A DNA stretch of 64,000 bases from Oerskovia paurometabola (GTDB lineage Bacteria > Actinomycetota > Actinomycetes > Actinomycetales > Cellulomonadaceae), in assembly GCF_016907365.1 (NCBI RefSeq), contig NZ_JAFBBV010000001.1, positions 1,798,001 through 1,862,000 on the forward strand. Direction: 5' to 3'. The translations under genes and the position numbers were made by a program. Positions 11,033 to 19,660 of the stretch are shown one piece after another. The notes under the pieces were generated by a model. That model searched no databases and had not been told where the DNA came from. It worked only from the letters and a program-made list of their open reading frames with translations. Position 1 is the first letter of the stretch, and the number at the start of each line of letters is the position of its first letter.

Positions 11033-12655
11033 GTGTTCGCCACGCTGTCAGATCGATTGTCGTCGACCTTCAAGAACCTGCGGAGCAAGGGCCGTCTCTC
11101 CGAGGCGGACATCGACGCCACGATCCGTGAGATCCGGCGCGCGCTCCTCGACGCGGACGTCGCCGTGCCCGTCGTCAAGGACTTCACCGGTGCCATCCGG
11201 TCCAGGGCCTTGTCGGCCGAGGTCTCCGGCGCGCTCAACCCTGCCCAGCAGGTCGTCAAGATCGTCAACGAGGAGCTCGTCGCGATCCTCGGCGGCGAGA
11301 GCCGTGGGCTGCGCCTGGCGAAGAACCCGCCGACCGTCATCATGCTCGCGGGCCTCCAGGGCGCCGGCAAGACGACCCTGGCCGGCAAGCTCGCGCTGCA
11401 CCTGCGCGAGCAGGGGCACACGCCGCTGCTCGTGGCTGCGGACCTGCAGCGCCCCAACGCGGTCAACCAGCTCTCCGTGGTGGGCGAGCGTGCCGGCGTG
11501 CCGGTCTACGCTCCGCTGCCCGGCAACCAGGGTTCCGAGGGGGAGTCGGGCACGAGCGTCGGCGACCCGGTCCAGGTCGCCCGCGACGGTGTCGAGACCG
11601 CGCGCCAGCGCCAGCACGACGTCGTGATCGTCGACACCGCGGGCCGCCTCGGCGTCGACGCCGAGCTCATGCGCCAGGCCGCGGACATCCGCGACGCCGT
11701 GAACCCGGACGAGATCCTGTTCGTCATCGACGCGATGATCGGTCAGGACGCGGTCGCGACGGCCAAGGCCTTCGAGGAGGGCGTCGACTTCACGGGCGTC
11801 GTCCTGTCGAAGCTCGACGGCGACGCGCGCGGTGGCGCGGCGCTGTCGGTCGCACGCGTCACGGGTCGGCCCATCCTGTTCGCCTCGACCGGTGAGAAGC
11901 TCACGGACTTCGAGCCGTTCCACCCGGACCGCATGGCGTCGCGCATCCTCGACATGGGTGACGTGCTCACGCTCATCGAGCAGGCCGAGAAGGCGTTCGA
12001 CGCCGACGAGGCCGCGAAGATGGCCGAGAAGGTCGCGAGCGGTCAGGACTTCACGCTCGCGGACTTCCTCGTCCAGATGCAGCAGATGAAGAACATGGGC
12101 TCCATGAAGAAGATGCTCGGCATGCTGCCGGGCATGGGGCAGATGCGTGAGGCGCTCGACAACTTCGACGAGCGAGAGGTCGACCGCATCGAGGCGATCA
12201 TCCGCTCGATGACGCCGGGCGAGCGCGACAACCCCAAGATCATCAACGGGTCGCGACGTGCGCGCATCGCGCGAGGGTCGGGCGTCACGACGAGCGACGT
12301 CAACCAGCTCCTCGACCGGTTCGCGGGCGCGCAGAAGATGATGCGCCAGATGAGCCGTGGCGGCGGCATGCCCGGTATGCCCGGCATGGGGAACCTGCCC
12401 GGCATGGGCGGCAAGAAGGCTCGCGGGCGCGTCGCGCCGCCGCCCAAGGGGCGCAAGGCGAAGTCGGGCAACCCGGCCAAGCGCGCCGCGGAGGAGGCGG
12501 CCCGCCAGGCTCGCGCCCTCGGCGGACCCGCCACGCCCCCCGCGGCGCCGGGCGCGGCATTCGGCGCCCTGGGCGGTGCCAAGAGCGCGCAGAAGTCGCC
12601 GGACCCGGTCGACCTCCAGCTCCCGCCCGACCTGGAGAAGTTCCTGGGGCGCTAG
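11033..12655 (+). CDS. ffh: Signal recognition particle protein Ffh (SRP54)
   Basis: 540 residues. Ffh binds 4.5S RNA and signal sequences emerging from the ribosome and delivers them to FtsY. The N-domain starts FATLSDRLSSTFKNLRSKGRLSEADID. The G-domain has GLQGAGKTTLAGKLA near residue 105, DTAGRLGVDAELM and SKLDGDARGGAALS. The methionine-rich M-domain (about 340-450) has MQQMKNMGSMKKMLGMLPGM and the RNA-binding SRRARIARGSG. A basic Gly/Met/Ala-rich extension of ~80 residues follows. The GTG start has AAGGA 8 nt upstream. A TAGGCT -10 candidate (10989-10994) lies in the short gap after glnD. Confidence 0.97.
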   Translation: MFATLSDRLSSTFKNLRSKGRLSEADIDATIREIRRALLDADVAVPVVKDFTGAIRSRALSAEVSGALNPAQQVVKIVNEELVAILGGESRGLRLAKNPPTVIMLAGLQGAGKTTLAGKLALHLREQGHTPLLVAADLQRPNAVNQLSVVGERAGVPVYAPLPGNQGSEGESGTSVGDPVQVARDGVETARQRQHDVVIVDTAGRLGVDAELMRQAADIRDAVNPDEILFVIDAMIGQDAVATAKAFEEGVDFTGVVLSKLDGDARGGAALSVARVTGRPILFASTGEKLTDFEPFHPDRMASRILDMGDVLTLIEQAEKAFDADEAAKMAEKVASGQDFTLADFLVQMQQMKNMGSMKKMLGMLPGMGQMREALDNFDEREVDRIEAIIRSMTPGERDNPKIINGSRRARIARGSGVTTSDVNQLLDRFAGAQKMMRQMSRGGGMPGMPGMGNLPGMGGKKARGRVAPPPKGRKAKSGNPAKRAAEEAARQARALGGPATPPAAPGAAFGALGGAKSAQKSPDPVDLQLPPDLEKFLGR

Positions 12656-12660
12656 CGCGC

Positions 12661-12666
12661 TAGGTT
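12661..12666 (+). promoter_or_regulatory. -10 candidate TAGGTT after ffh
   Basis: TAGGTT matches the TAGGnT form seen repeatedly in this window and could start the amidohydrolase transcript. However, a hairpin (12677-12701) lies immediately downstream, so this is weak. Confidence 0.2.
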
Positions 12667-12676
12667 ATGTCCTGCA

Positions 12677-12701
12677 GGTCACGGTGGCCCTCACCGTGAC
12701 C
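12677..12701 (+). terminator. Hairpin terminator after ffh
   Basis: GGTCACGGTG (12677-12686) pairs perfectly with CACCGTGACC (12692-12701) across a 5-nt loop, 21 nt after the ffh stop. Confidence 0.65.
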
Positions 12702-12772
12702 CCCGTCCGTCCCGCCCGGCCCCGGTCCTCGACAGGTCGGGCGAGCCCGACCGCCCGAGAACTGGGAGTCCG

Positions 12773-13891
12773 ATGTCCGCGCTCGAAGGCCCCTCGCTGC
12801 ACCTGCGGGGGCACATCCTCCTGGGAGACGACCGTGAGGTGTCCGACCTCTGGGTCAAGGACGGTCACGTCACGCTGACGCGTCCCTCGGCGCAGGGCAC
12901 CAACATGGTGGCGCTCGAGGGCTGGGTCCTGCCCGGCCTCGTGGACGTCCACTGCCACGTGGGCCTCGGCAAGGACGGTGCGGTCGACAACGCCACGGCC
13001 CAGGCGCAGGCGATCGCCGACCGCGACAGCGGGGCGCTCCTCCTGCGCGACGCCGGTTCCCCCCTGGACACCCGGTGGGTCAGGTCGCGGCGCGACCTGC
13101 CGCGCCTGGTGCGTGCAGGGCGCCACATCGCCCGCCCCAAGCGCTACCTGCGCGGCTACGGCCTCGAGCTCGACGACGTCGCACAGCTCCCCGAGGCCGT
13201 GCGCCAGGAGGCGCGCGCCGGGGACGGCTGGGTCAAGCTCGTGGGCGACTGGATCGACCGGGACCTGGGCACCGACGGCGACCTGCGCCCCCTGTGGCCC
13301 CAGGACGTGCTGACCGAGGCCGTCGCCGTCGCGCACGCCGAGGCCGCGCGCGTCACGGTGCACGCCTTCTCGAGCGAGGTCGTCCCGTCGCTGCTCGCGG
13401 CCGGGGTCGACTGCATCGAGCACGGCACCGGGATCCACCCCGACGACATGTACACCCTGTCCGAGCGCGGTATCGCCGTGACGCCCACGCTCCTGCAGAT
13501 CAGCGAGTTCGAGAACATCGCCCGCCAGGCCGGCGCGAAGTACCCGCTCTTCGCGGCGCGCCTGCGCGACCTGCACGAGCGCCGCTACGAGCAGGTCCGT
13601 CAGCTCCACGAGGCGGGCATCCAGCTCCTCGTCGGGACGGACGCGGGCGGGACCATCGGTCACGGCCGGATCGCCGACGAGTGCGCCGAGATGGTGGCCG
13701 CAGGCGTCCCGGTCGCCGACGTGGTCGCGGCCGCGAGCTGGCAGGGACGCGAGTTCCTGGGCTACGGCGGGCTCGTCGAGGGATCGAGCGCGGACCTGAT
13801 CGTGTACCCGGCAGACCCGCGCGAGAACATCGAGGTGCTGCGGCACCCGACGGCGGTGATCTTGCGCGGGGAGATCGTGGCGCCGCTCTGA
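12773..13891 (+). CDS. Amidohydrolase family protein (metal-dependent, imidazolonepropionase-like)
   Basis: 372 residues of the amidohydrolase superfamily. The small beta domain comes first (GHILLGDDREVSDLWVKDGHV, WVLPGLVDVHCHVG). The metal-binding HxH is in VDVHCHVG near residues 59-64. Further ligands are H in VTVHAFSSE and H in CIEHGTGIHPDD, with the catalytic Asp in LVGTDAGGTIGHGRIADE. SWQGREFLGYGGLVEGSSADLIVYPADPREN is the usual C-terminal signature of this fold. The pattern resembles imidazolonepropionase/prolidase-like enzymes, but the substrate is unknown. It stands alone between ffh and the rpsP group. Confidence 0.85.
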   Translation: MSALEGPSLHLRGHILLGDDREVSDLWVKDGHVTLTRPSAQGTNMVALEGWVLPGLVDVHCHVGLGKDGAVDNATAQAQAIADRDSGALLLRDAGSPLDTRWVRSRRDLPRLVRAGRHIARPKRYLRGYGLELDDVAQLPEAVRQEARAGDGWVKLVGDWIDRDLGTDGDLRPLWPQDVLTEAVAVAHAEAARVTVHAFSSEVVPSLLAAGVDCIEHGTGIHPDDMYTLSERGIAVTPTLLQISEFENIARQAGAKYPLFAARLRDLHERRYEQVRQLHEAGIQLLVGTDAGGTIGHGRIADECAEMVAAGVPVADVVAAASWQGREFLGYGGLVEGSSADLIVYPADPRENIEVLRHPTAVILRGEIVAPL

Positions 13892-13897
13892 GCGGTG
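13875..13897. repeat. 23-bp direct repeat, copy 1
   Basis: The 23 bases from 13875 recur exactly at 13940-13962. This copy includes the last codons and stop of the amidohydrolase gene, and its core CCGCTCTGAGCGG is itself an inverted repeat. Confidence 0.8.
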
Positions 13898-13939
13898 TGT
13901 CGCCTGCGTCGACGTGCGCTGGGCGTGGTCGCGTGAGAG

Positions 13940-13962
13940 TCGTGGCGCCGCTCTGAGCGGTG
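13940..13962. repeat. 23-bp direct repeat, copy 2
   Basis: Exact second copy of 13875-13897, 65 bp downstream in the non-coding region before rpsP. It looks like a local duplication of the end of the amidohydrolase gene. Confidence 0.8.
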
Positions 13963-13986
13963 CGTCGGCTCGGCTGCGACGCGATG

Positions 13987-14016
13987 TTGGTCGCCGGGTG
14001 CTGCATCTGGCACAAT
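13987..14016 (+). promoter_or_regulatory. rpsP operon promoter
   Basis: -35 TTGGTC (13987-13992), 18-bp spacer, -10 CACAAT (14011-14016) inside TGGCACAATAGCC. The same TGGCAnAATAG element occurs before rplS. Transcription would start near 14023, leaving a leader of ~120 nt. Confidence 0.55.
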
Positions 14017-14141
14017 AGCCGGGTACTCGGCGTGCCCGGCCCCTCTCTCCGCGCACCGCCGTGTCCCGACACCGTGCTCACCTGGTCCCCACCGGGAGGA
14101 CGCACGGGTCACCTCACCCAGAACCAGGAGAGACCACCACA

Positions 14142-14576
14142 GTGGCCACCAAGATTCGTTTGAAGCGTCTCGGCAAGATCCGTGCGCCGTACTACCGTGT
14201 CGTCGTCGCGGACTCGCGCACCAAGCGTGACGGTCGCGTCATCGAGGAGATCGGCAAGTACCACCCGACCGAGGAGCCGTCGCTCATCGACATCTCCTCC
14301 GAGCGTGCGCAGTACTGGCTGAGCGTCGGCGCGCAGCCGACCGAGCAGGTTCTCGTGCTCCTCAAGATCACGGGTGACTGGCAGAAGTTCAAGGGACTGC
14401 CGGGCGCCGAGGGCACCCTGCGCGTCAAGGGCGAGAAGGTCGACCCGGCCGCTGCCATCGAGGCTGCCGCCAAGGACGCCGAGAAGGTCAAGGCGAAGGC
14501 TGCCGAGAAGAAGGCTGCTGCGCCGGTCGAGACCGAGTCCGCTGACGCGGCTGAGGCAGCCGAAGAGCAGGCCTGA
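14142..14576 (+). CDS. rpsP: 30S ribosomal protein S16
   Basis: 144 residues. S16 is a primary-assembly protein of the small subunit. The conserved core is at the N-terminus: [42 protein letters not shown]. An Ala/Lys/Glu-rich tail follows from about residue 105 ([26 protein letters not shown]), longer than in E. coli (82 residues) but common in actinobacteria. GTG at 14142 is chosen because the family begins exactly there and GGAGAG lies ~9 nt upstream; the upstream part of the frame has no homology. The stop overlaps the khpA start by 1 bp. Confidence 0.96.
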   Translation: MATKIRLKRLGKIRAPYYRVVVADSRTKRDGRVIEEIGKYHPTEEPSLIDISSERAQYWLSVGAQPTEQVLVLLKITGDWQKFKGLPGAEGTLRVKGEKVDPAAAIEAAAKDAEKVKAKAAEKKAAAPVETESADAAEAAEEQA

Positions 14577-14815
14577 TGCTCGGCGAGGCGCTCGAGCACC
14601 TGGTGCGCGGGATCGTGGACAACCCGGACGCCGTCCGGGTCAACGCGAAGCCGCTGCGCCGGGGCGAGCTGCTCGAGGTCCGGGTACACCCCGAGGACCT
14701 CGGTCGCGTCATCGGCCGCGGTGGGCGCACGGCCCGTGCCTTGCGCACGGTGATCGGTGCCCTGTCGGTCGACGGTCCGGTCCGTGTCGACGTCGTCGAC
14801 GTCGACCGCCGCTGA
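14576..14815 (+). CDS. khpA: KH-domain RNA-binding protein KhpA
   Basis: 79 residues making up a single KH domain, with the RNA-binding loop GRGG in VIGRGGRTARALRTVIGAL. KhpA-type proteins (formerly YlqC) bind RNA, usually with KhpB, and affect cell division and translation in Gram-positive bacteria. The gene order rpsP-khpA-rimM-trmD is conserved. The ATG overlaps the rpsP stop (TGATG), which indicates coupled translation. Confidence 0.93.
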   Translation: MLGEALEHLVRGIVDNPDAVRVNAKPLRRGELLEVRVHPEDLGRVIGRGGRTARALRTVIGALSVDGPVRVDVVDVDRR

Positions 14816-14872
14816 CGACGGCTGAGCGCAAGCCGATACACAGCACGACGTGACGGTTTCGACCGCACGCTG

Positions 14873-14910
14873 ACGAGGCCCGGTCCCCCTCAGGGTGGAC
14901 CGGGCCTCGT
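14873..14910 (+). terminator. Hairpin terminator after khpA
   Basis: A perfect 14-bp stem (ACGAGGCCCGGTCC at 14873-14886 with 14897-14910) and a 10-nt loop, 57 nt after khpA. This makes rimM likely to have its own promoter; the 165 bases between hairpin and rimM hold no clear -10 box. Confidence 0.75.
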
Positions 14911-15075
14911 CGTCTGCCCATCACCTCCCGCCCCCGTCGCCGCCCGTCCGACGCCCGCCCGCGTGGTGTGGTCAGGACGTGCGCGCGCACCGCACGGGTG
15001 ACACGGTGGGAGCGCCCGGCCGCCGGGCAGTTCCCACGCACGACGAGCACGTAACACGACGAGAAGGAGCACACG

Positions 15076-15690
15076 ATGCAGCTCACGGTGGCCCGTATCG
15101 GCCGCGCCCACGGACTGCGCGGCGAGGTCGCGCTGGACATGCGCACCGACAACCCCGAGGCGCGTCTCGTCGTCGGGTCCACGATCGACACCGAGCCCGC
15201 CGAGGCGGGACCGCTGACGATCGAGCGCGCGCGCCTGCACCAGGGCAAGTGGCTCGTGACGTTCGCGGGCGTGACCGACCGCTCGGCGGCCGAACGCATG
15301 CGCGGCATCACGCTCGTCGTCGAGGCCGACGTCTCCGACGAGGAGGACGCCTGGTACCCGCACGAGCTCGTGGGGCTGCGCGCCGAGCTCGAGGACGGAA
15401 CCGTCGTGGGCGAGGTCCAGGGGCTCGAGCACCTGCCGGCGCACGACCTGCTCGTGCTCAAGGAGACCGACGGCACGCGCACGCTCGTGCCGTTCGTGCA
15501 CGCGATCGTCCCCGTGGTCGACGTGCCGGGCGGGCGGGTCGTGCTCGACCCTCCGGGCGGCCTCCTCGCACGCGACGCCGACCTGCTCGAGGTCGCCGAG
15601 CCGACGCCCGGCTCGGCTGCCGAGGAGGGGGCCGACACGTCCGACGACGACGGCGCGGACGACCGCACGACCGACGGGACCAACGACTGA
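15076..15690 (+). CDS. rimM: Ribosome maturation factor RimM
   Basis: 204 residues. RimM helps fold the 3' major domain of 16S rRNA during 30S assembly by binding S19. The N-terminal beta-barrel starts [30 protein letters not shown], and the PRC-barrel has [33 protein letters not shown] and [29 protein letters not shown]. An acidic Asp-rich tail of about 30 residues ends the protein. The start has the ribosome binding site GAAGGAG. trmD begins 1 nt after the stop. Confidence 0.96.
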   Translation: MQLTVARIGRAHGLRGEVALDMRTDNPEARLVVGSTIDTEPAEAGPLTIERARLHQGKWLVTFAGVTDRSAAERMRGITLVVEADVSDEEDAWYPHELVGLRAELEDGTVVGEVQGLEHLPAHDLLVLKETDGTRTLVPFVHAIVPVVDVPGGRVVLDPPGGLLARDADLLEVAEPTPGSAAEEGADTSDDDGADDRTTDGTND

Positions 15691-15691
15691 C

Positions 15692-16519
15692 GTGCGCATC
15701 GACATCGTCTCGATCTTCCCCGAGTACCTCGCGGCCCTCGACCTCTCGCTCGTCGGGAAGGCGCGCGTCGCGGGCCTGCTCGACCTGCGCGTGCACGACC
15801 TGCGCGACTGGACCACCGACCGCCACCGGACCGTCGACGACACGCCCTTCGGCGGGGGAGCGGGCATGGTCATGCGCCCCGACGTCTGGGGGCAGGCCGT
15901 CGACGAGCTGACCGCGACCGGACCCGCGCACCTGGTGGTGCCGACGCCGTCGGGCACGACGTTCACCCAGCGCACCGCGGAAGCCCTGGCGACCGAGGAC
16001 CAGCTCGTCTTCGCGTGCGGGCGCTACGAGGGCATCGACGCCCGCGTGGCCGAGCACTACCGTGCGGCCGGGCACCGCGTGAGCGAGCTCTCGATCGGCG
16101 ACTACGTGCTCAACGGGGGAGAGGTCGCCTCGCTCGTCATGGTCGAGGCCGTCGCCCGCCTGCTGCCCGGGGTGATCGGCAACCCGGAGTCGCTCGTCGA
16201 GGAGTCCCACGGCGCTGCCGGGCTGCTGGAGTACCCCGTCTACACCAAGCCGCCCGTCTGGTCGGGCCTCGAGGTGCCCGACGTGCTGCTCTCGGGGCAC
16301 CACGCCAAGATCCGCCGCTGGCGACGCGACCGGGCGCTCGAGAAGACCTCCGCCCGCCGACCCGACCTGATCGCGGCCCTCGACACGAGCACCCTGGACA
16401 AGCACGACCGGGCGTTCCTCGCCTCGCTGGGCTGGGAGGTGCGCGGGGGAGCCCTGCACCGGGCCCCGAGCAGCGCCGGACCCGCCTCCGGTGCCACCGC
16501 CGGCGGTGTGGCAGAATAG
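15692..16519 (+). CDS. trmD: tRNA (guanine37-N1)-methyltransferase TrmD
   Basis: 275 residues. TrmD uses S-adenosylmethionine to methylate G37 next to the anticodon, which prevents +1 frameshifts. The start [12 protein letters not shown], the substrate segment [16 protein letters not shown], and the SPOUT trefoil-knot motifs [15 protein letters not shown] and [30 protein letters not shown] are all present. [24 protein letters not shown] begins the C-terminal domain. The tail beyond residue ~250 is short and Gly/Ala-rich. The stop TAG lies inside the TGGCAGAATAG promoter element of rplS. Confidence 0.97.
   Translation: MRIDIVSIFPEYLAALDLSLVGKARVAGLLDLRVHDLRDWTTDRHRTVDDTPFGGGAGMVMRPDVWGQAVDELTATGPAHLVVPTPSGTTFTQRTAEALATEDQLVFACGRYEGIDARVAEHYRAAGHRVSELSIGDYVLNGGEVASLVMVEAVARLLPGVIGNPESLVEESHGAAGLLEYPVYTKPPVWSGLEVPDVLLSGHHAKIRRWRRDRALEKTSARRPDLIAALDTSTLDKHDRAFLASLGWEVRGGALHRAPSSAGPASGATAGGVAE
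16509..16519 (+). promoter_or_regulatory. rplS promoter element TGGCAGAATAG
   Basis: Same element as in front of rpsP (TGGCACAATAG), here with -10 CAGAAT at 16512-16517 at the very end of trmD. It would start a ~157-nt leader ahead of rplS. No convincing -35 box is seen. Confidence 0.45.
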
Positions 16520-16545
16520 ACCCTTGGTGTGCGCCGGTCGGGCCT

Positions 16546-16666
16546 CTGCCACAGGGGAAGCCCACCGCACGTCCGCGTGCGCGACCGATCACATGCGAGC
16601 ACCACCCACGTACTGAACCGGACCCGCCTCGCGGTGGGCCACGAGAACGCGTCTGACCTGTGGCAG
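16546..16666 (+). ncRNA. Structured 5' leader of rplS (candidate L19 autoregulatory element)
   Basis: Three nested perfect helices can be drawn: CTGCCACAGG (16546-16555) with 16657-16666; GCCCACCGC (16560-16568) with 16631-16639; GTCCG (16571-16575) with 16619-16623. The outer helix closes 1-2 nt before the ribosome binding region GCGGGGAGAG of rplS. L19 leaders are known in other phyla; a structure in this lineage would be a proposal. Confidence 0.5.
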
Positions 16667-16681
16667 GGCGGGGAGAGATCA

Positions 16682-17041
16682 ATGCACACGCTGGACAGCG
16701 TCGACGCAGCATCGCTGCGTAGCGACATCCCGGAGTTCCGGGCCGGAGACACCGTCAAGGTCAACGTCAAGGTCGTCGAGGGCAACCGCTCTCGTGTCCA
16801 GGCGTTCCAGGGCGTCGTCATCGGCCGCCAGGGTGGCGGCGTCCGCGAGACCTTCACGGTCCGCAAGATCAGCTTCAGCGTCGGCGTGGAGCGTACCTTC
16901 CCGGTGCACTCCCCGACCCTCGAGTCGATCGAGCTCGTCACGCGCGGTGACGTCCGTCGCGCCAAGCTGTACTACCTGCGCAAGCTGCGCGGCAAGAAGG
17001 CGAAGATCAAGGAGAAGCGCGACGCGCTCCCCTCGAAGTGA
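16682..17041 (+). CDS. rplS: 50S ribosomal protein L19
   Basis: 119 residues, the usual length. L19 lies at the 30S-50S interface. The sequence starts [39 protein letters not shown] and has the family signature [33 protein letters not shown]. The basic C-terminus is [19 protein letters not shown]. The ATG at 16682 is preferred over upstream in-frame codons because homology starts there and GGGGAGAG lies 5-9 nt before it. It is preceded by a long structured leader and followed by a terminator. Confidence 0.97.
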   Translation: MHTLDSVDAASLRSDIPEFRAGDTVKVNVKVVEGNRSRVQAFQGVVIGRQGGGVRETFTVRKISFSVGVERTFPVHSPTLESIELVTRGDVRRAKLYYLRKLRGKKAKIKEKRDALPSK

Positions 17042-17078
17042 CCCGAGCCTGACCTCACGTCAGCCTCGTCGCACGCCC

Positions 17079-17108
17079 ACGGGCGGCCACCTCACGGTGG
17101 CCGCCCGT
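17079..17108 (+). terminator. Hairpin terminator after rplS
   Basis: A perfect 13-bp stem (ACGGGCGGCCACC at 17079-17091 with 17096-17108) and a 4-nt TCAC loop, 37 nt after the stop. Confidence 0.75.
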
Positions 17109-17178
17109 CGGCGTTCCGGCGCCTGCCGACCGGCCCACGGCAGCAGCCGCCGGTTTCGCCCGACGGCCCGCGCAGTGG

Positions 17179-17184
17179 CACAGT
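17179..17184 (+). promoter_or_regulatory. -10-like hexamer CACAGT for lepB (leaderless type)
   Basis: CACAGT, inside TGGCACAGT which resembles the rpsP/rplS element, ends 6 nt before the GTG at 17191. Confidence 0.35.
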
Positions 17185-17190
17185 GAGCGC

Positions 17191-17979
17191 GTGACAGACA
17201 GCGCCGCACCGGCAGCAGCCCGACCCGAACCCGTCCCCGGCGCGACGCCGCCGGCGCGGACGGACGCCAGGAGCCAGATGGAAGCAGGGTCTGCCCCGGC
17301 GCGGCCCGCGCCCGGTCGCGGCTCGCTCCTGCGCGAGACCGTCATCATCCTCCTCAGCGCGCTGGTGCTGTCGTGGTTGATCAAGACGTTCCTCGTGCAG
17401 GCGTTCTTCATCCCGAGCGCCTCGATGGAGGACACCCTGGTCGAGGGGGACCGGGTCATGGTCTCGCGCCTCGTCCCCGACGCGTTCGACGTGCACCGTG
17501 GCGACGTCGTGGTCTTCAAGGACCCGGGGGGCTGGCTCCCGCCGTACGTGGCCCCGGACCGCGGGACCGTCGGCAACGCCGTGACGTCGGCCATGACGTT
17601 CGTGGGGCTGCTCCCGCAGGACACGGGGGAGCACCTCATCAAGCGCGTCATCGGAACCCCGGGCGACCGGGTCGTGTGCTGCGACGCGCAGGGACGCGTG
17701 AGCGTCAACGGCCAGCCGGTCGACGAGACCTACATCAAGCCGGGGTCCGTCCCGAGCCAGGACCCTTTCGACGTGGTCGTCCCGGAGGGCATGCTGTTCG
17801 TCATGGGTGACAACCGGCAGCACTCGGCCGACTCGCGGTACAACACCGGCAAGCCGGGCGGCGGGTTCGTGCCGGTCAGCAACGTCGTCGGGACCGCGTT
17901 CGTCAAGGTGTGGCCGCTGAGCGACTTCACGCTGATGCGCAACCCGGGCGACGTGTTCGCGGAGGTGCCGGAACCATGA
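17191..17979 (+). CDS. lepB: Signal peptidase I
   Basis: 262 residues. This membrane-bound serine protease (Ser/Lys dyad) removes signal peptides from exported proteins. A ~45-residue hydrophilic N-terminus precedes one transmembrane helix ([27 protein letters not shown]). The catalytic Ser is in [16 protein letters not shown], the general-base Lys in [14 protein letters not shown], and box E is [12 protein letters not shown]. The GTG start is supported by its -10-like element. The stop overlaps rnhB by 4 bp (ATGA), giving coupled translation. Confidence 0.96.
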   Translation: MTDSAAPAAARPEPVPGATPPARTDARSQMEAGSAPARPAPGRGSLLRETVIILLSALVLSWLIKTFLVQAFFIPSASMEDTLVEGDRVMVSRLVPDAFDVHRGDVVVFKDPGGWLPPYVAPDRGTVGNAVTSAMTFVGLLPQDTGEHLIKRVIGTPGDRVVCCDAQGRVSVNGQPVDETYIKPGSVPSQDPFDVVVPEGMLFVMGDNRQHSADSRYNTGKPGGGFVPVSNVVGTAFVKVWPLSDFTLMRNPGDVFAEVPEP

Positions 17980-18764
17980 CGACCGACCTCGGTGCGCCGC
18001 TCGTCGCGGGAGAGCCGGACGTCGCGCCGACCCGGCGCGCGCCCCGCAAGGCCCCCGCGAAGCGGTCGACCGGGCCCAAGCCGCCGACGCTGCGCCACGA
18101 GCGCGCGATCCTCGACTCGGGCGCGCGGCTCGTCGCGGGCATGGACGAGGTGGGGCGCGGGGCCCTGGCGGGGCCGGTGAGCGTGGGTGTCGTCGTGGTG
18201 GACCTGAGCACGGGCGCGTTCCCGAAGGGCCTGACCGACTCCAAGATGCTGACCCCCGCGGCCCGCGAGGCCATGCTGCCCGCGGTCCGGGACTGGGGGC
18301 TCGCGTGGGCCGTGGGGCACGCCGGACCGGCGGAGATCGACGCGCACGGCATCGTCGTGGCGCTGCGGCTCGCAGGCCGCCGCGCGCTGGCCCAGGTGCG
18401 GCGCTCGCTCGGCCCGGTCGACGCGGTCCTGCTCGACGGCAAGCACGACTGGCTGACCCGCCCGAGCGCGGACCTCTTCGAGGCGTTCGACCTCGACCCC
18501 GAGGACGACCTCGCCCTGCCGGACCCGGCCGTGCGCACACTCGTCAAGGCCGACCTCCAGTGCGCGTCGGTCGCGGCGGCGAGCGTCCTGGCGAAGTGCG
18601 AGCGCGACGGCCTCATGACGGGTCTGGCGCGTCAGTACCCGGCCTACGGTTGGGACGGCAACAAGGGGTACGGGGCAGCCGTGCACGTCGAGGCACTCAA
18701 GGCCCACGGCCCGACGCCGCAGCACCGGCGGAGCTGGCGGCTCCCCGAGCGCGACGAGGCCTGA
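17976..18764 (+). CDS. rnhB: Ribonuclease HII
   Basis: 262 residues. RNase HII cuts RNA in RNA-DNA hybrids and single ribonucleotides in DNA. Active-site motifs are [14 protein letters not shown] (Asp-Glu), [12 protein letters not shown] (Asp) and [22 protein letters not shown] (Asp). The catalytic domain is preceded by a ~50-residue basic, Ala/Pro-rich extension. The ATG at 17976 overlaps the lepB stop; the frame is open further upstream only because of GC bias. Confidence 0.96.
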   Translation: MTTDLGAPLVAGEPDVAPTRRAPRKAPAKRSTGPKPPTLRHERAILDSGARLVAGMDEVGRGALAGPVSVGVVVVDLSTGAFPKGLTDSKMLTPAAREAMLPAVRDWGLAWAVGHAGPAEIDAHGIVVALRLAGRRALAQVRRSLGPVDAVLLDGKHDWLTRPSADLFEAFDLDPEDDLALPDPAVRTLVKADLQCASVAAASVLAKCERDGLMTGLARQYPAYGWDGNKGYGAAVHVEALKAHGPTPQHRRSWRLPERDEA

Positions 18765-18831
18765 GGGTCGGGGCGCGCCGCGCTCGACGCCCGATCCCGG
18801 CTTGTGGCACGCGATGGTCCATGATGGTGCA

Positions 18832-19131
18832 GTGAGCGCCGAAGACCTCGAGAACTATGAGACCGAGATGGAACTGGCCCTCTACCGCGAGTATCGCGAT
18901 GTGGTGGGCCTGTTCTCCTACGTGGTCGAGACAGAGCGACGTTTCTACCTGGCGAACCAGGTGGACCTCCAGGTCAGGTCGGCCGCAGGCGAGGTGTACT
19001 TCGAGCTGCGGCTCGCCGACGCCTGGGTGTGGGACGTGTACCGTTCCGCGCGCTTCGTGAAGTCGGTGCGCGTGGTCACGTTCAAGGACGTCAACGTCGA
19101 GGAGCTGGCCAAGGCCGAGCTCCAGCTCTAG
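18832..19131 (+). CDS. DUF2469 family protein
   Basis: 99 residues. The sequence SAEDLENYETEMELALYREYRDVVGLFSYVVETERRFYLANQVDLQ is the hallmark of DUF2469, a small cytosolic actinobacterial family of unknown function that nearly always sits between rnhB and yraN. The GTG at 18832 matches the family start and has the -10-like CATGAT (18820-18825) 6 nt upstream. A 13-bp hairpin follows the stop. Confidence 0.93.
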   Translation: MSAEDLENYETEMELALYREYRDVVGLFSYVVETERRFYLANQVDLQVRSAAGEVYFELRLADAWVWDVYRSARFVKSVRVVTFKDVNVEELAKAELQL

Positions 19132-19144
19132 CTCGCTCCAGCAG

Positions 19145-19183
19145 CAGTCCTGCGGCCCCCCAGACCGGGTGGCCGCAGGACTG
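19145..19183 (+). terminator. Hairpin terminator after DUF2469 gene
   Basis: CAGTCCTGCGGCC (19145-19157) pairs perfectly with 19171-19183 across a 13-nt loop. Confidence 0.7.
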
Positions 19184-19303
19184 TCGTGCTCCTGCGCAGG
19201 CGAACCGTGCACAGGTCACCGTCTCGAGCCTTCCTCCACAGCCGGGGCCGCCGCAGCCCCGCCGCAGCCGCCGATCGGCCACGGTGTGTGCCGGAGGTGG
19301 GAC

Positions 19304-19660
19304 ATGAGAGCGAAGGACGCTGTCGGTCGGTACGGGGAGAAGGTCGCCGCAAGGTACCTGGTCGAGGCCGGGTGGGTGGTCCTCGACCGCAACTGGCGGG
19401 GCACCCGGGGCGAGCTGGACCTCGTCGCGCGCGACGGGGACGTGCTGGTGGCCGTCGAGGTCAAGACCCGGCGCGGGACCGCCTACGGGCACCCTGCGGA
19501 GGCCGTGACCCCTGACAAGCTGGCCCGACTTCGCCGCCTGACCGGGGAGTGGGTCGCGACGCACCCGGTCCGCCCCGCGTCGATACGCATCGACGTCGTC
19601 GCCGTGATCCTGCCCGCCGCCGGGGCCGCGCACGTCGAGCATCTCGTGGGGGTCAGCTGA
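19304..19660 (+). CDS. yraN: YraN / UPF0102 nuclease-like protein
   Basis: 118 residues. The motif order GRYGEKVAARYLVEAGWVVLDRNWRGTRGELDLVARDG...VAVEVKTRRG is the restriction-endonuclease-like fold of UPF0102, with the D-(E/V)xK-type active site in GELDLV and VEVKTR. The cellular role is unproven; the link with comM and dprA suggests DNA metabolism. The ATG at 19304 is chosen because it matches the family start; the upstream extension has no homology. Its TGA overlaps the comM ATG by one base. Confidence 0.93.
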   Translation: MRAKDAVGRYGEKVAARYLVEAGWVVLDRNWRGTRGELDLVARDGDVLVAVEVKTRRGTAYGHPAEAVTPDKLARLRRLTGEWVATHPVRPASIRIDVVAVILPAAGAAHVEHLVGVS

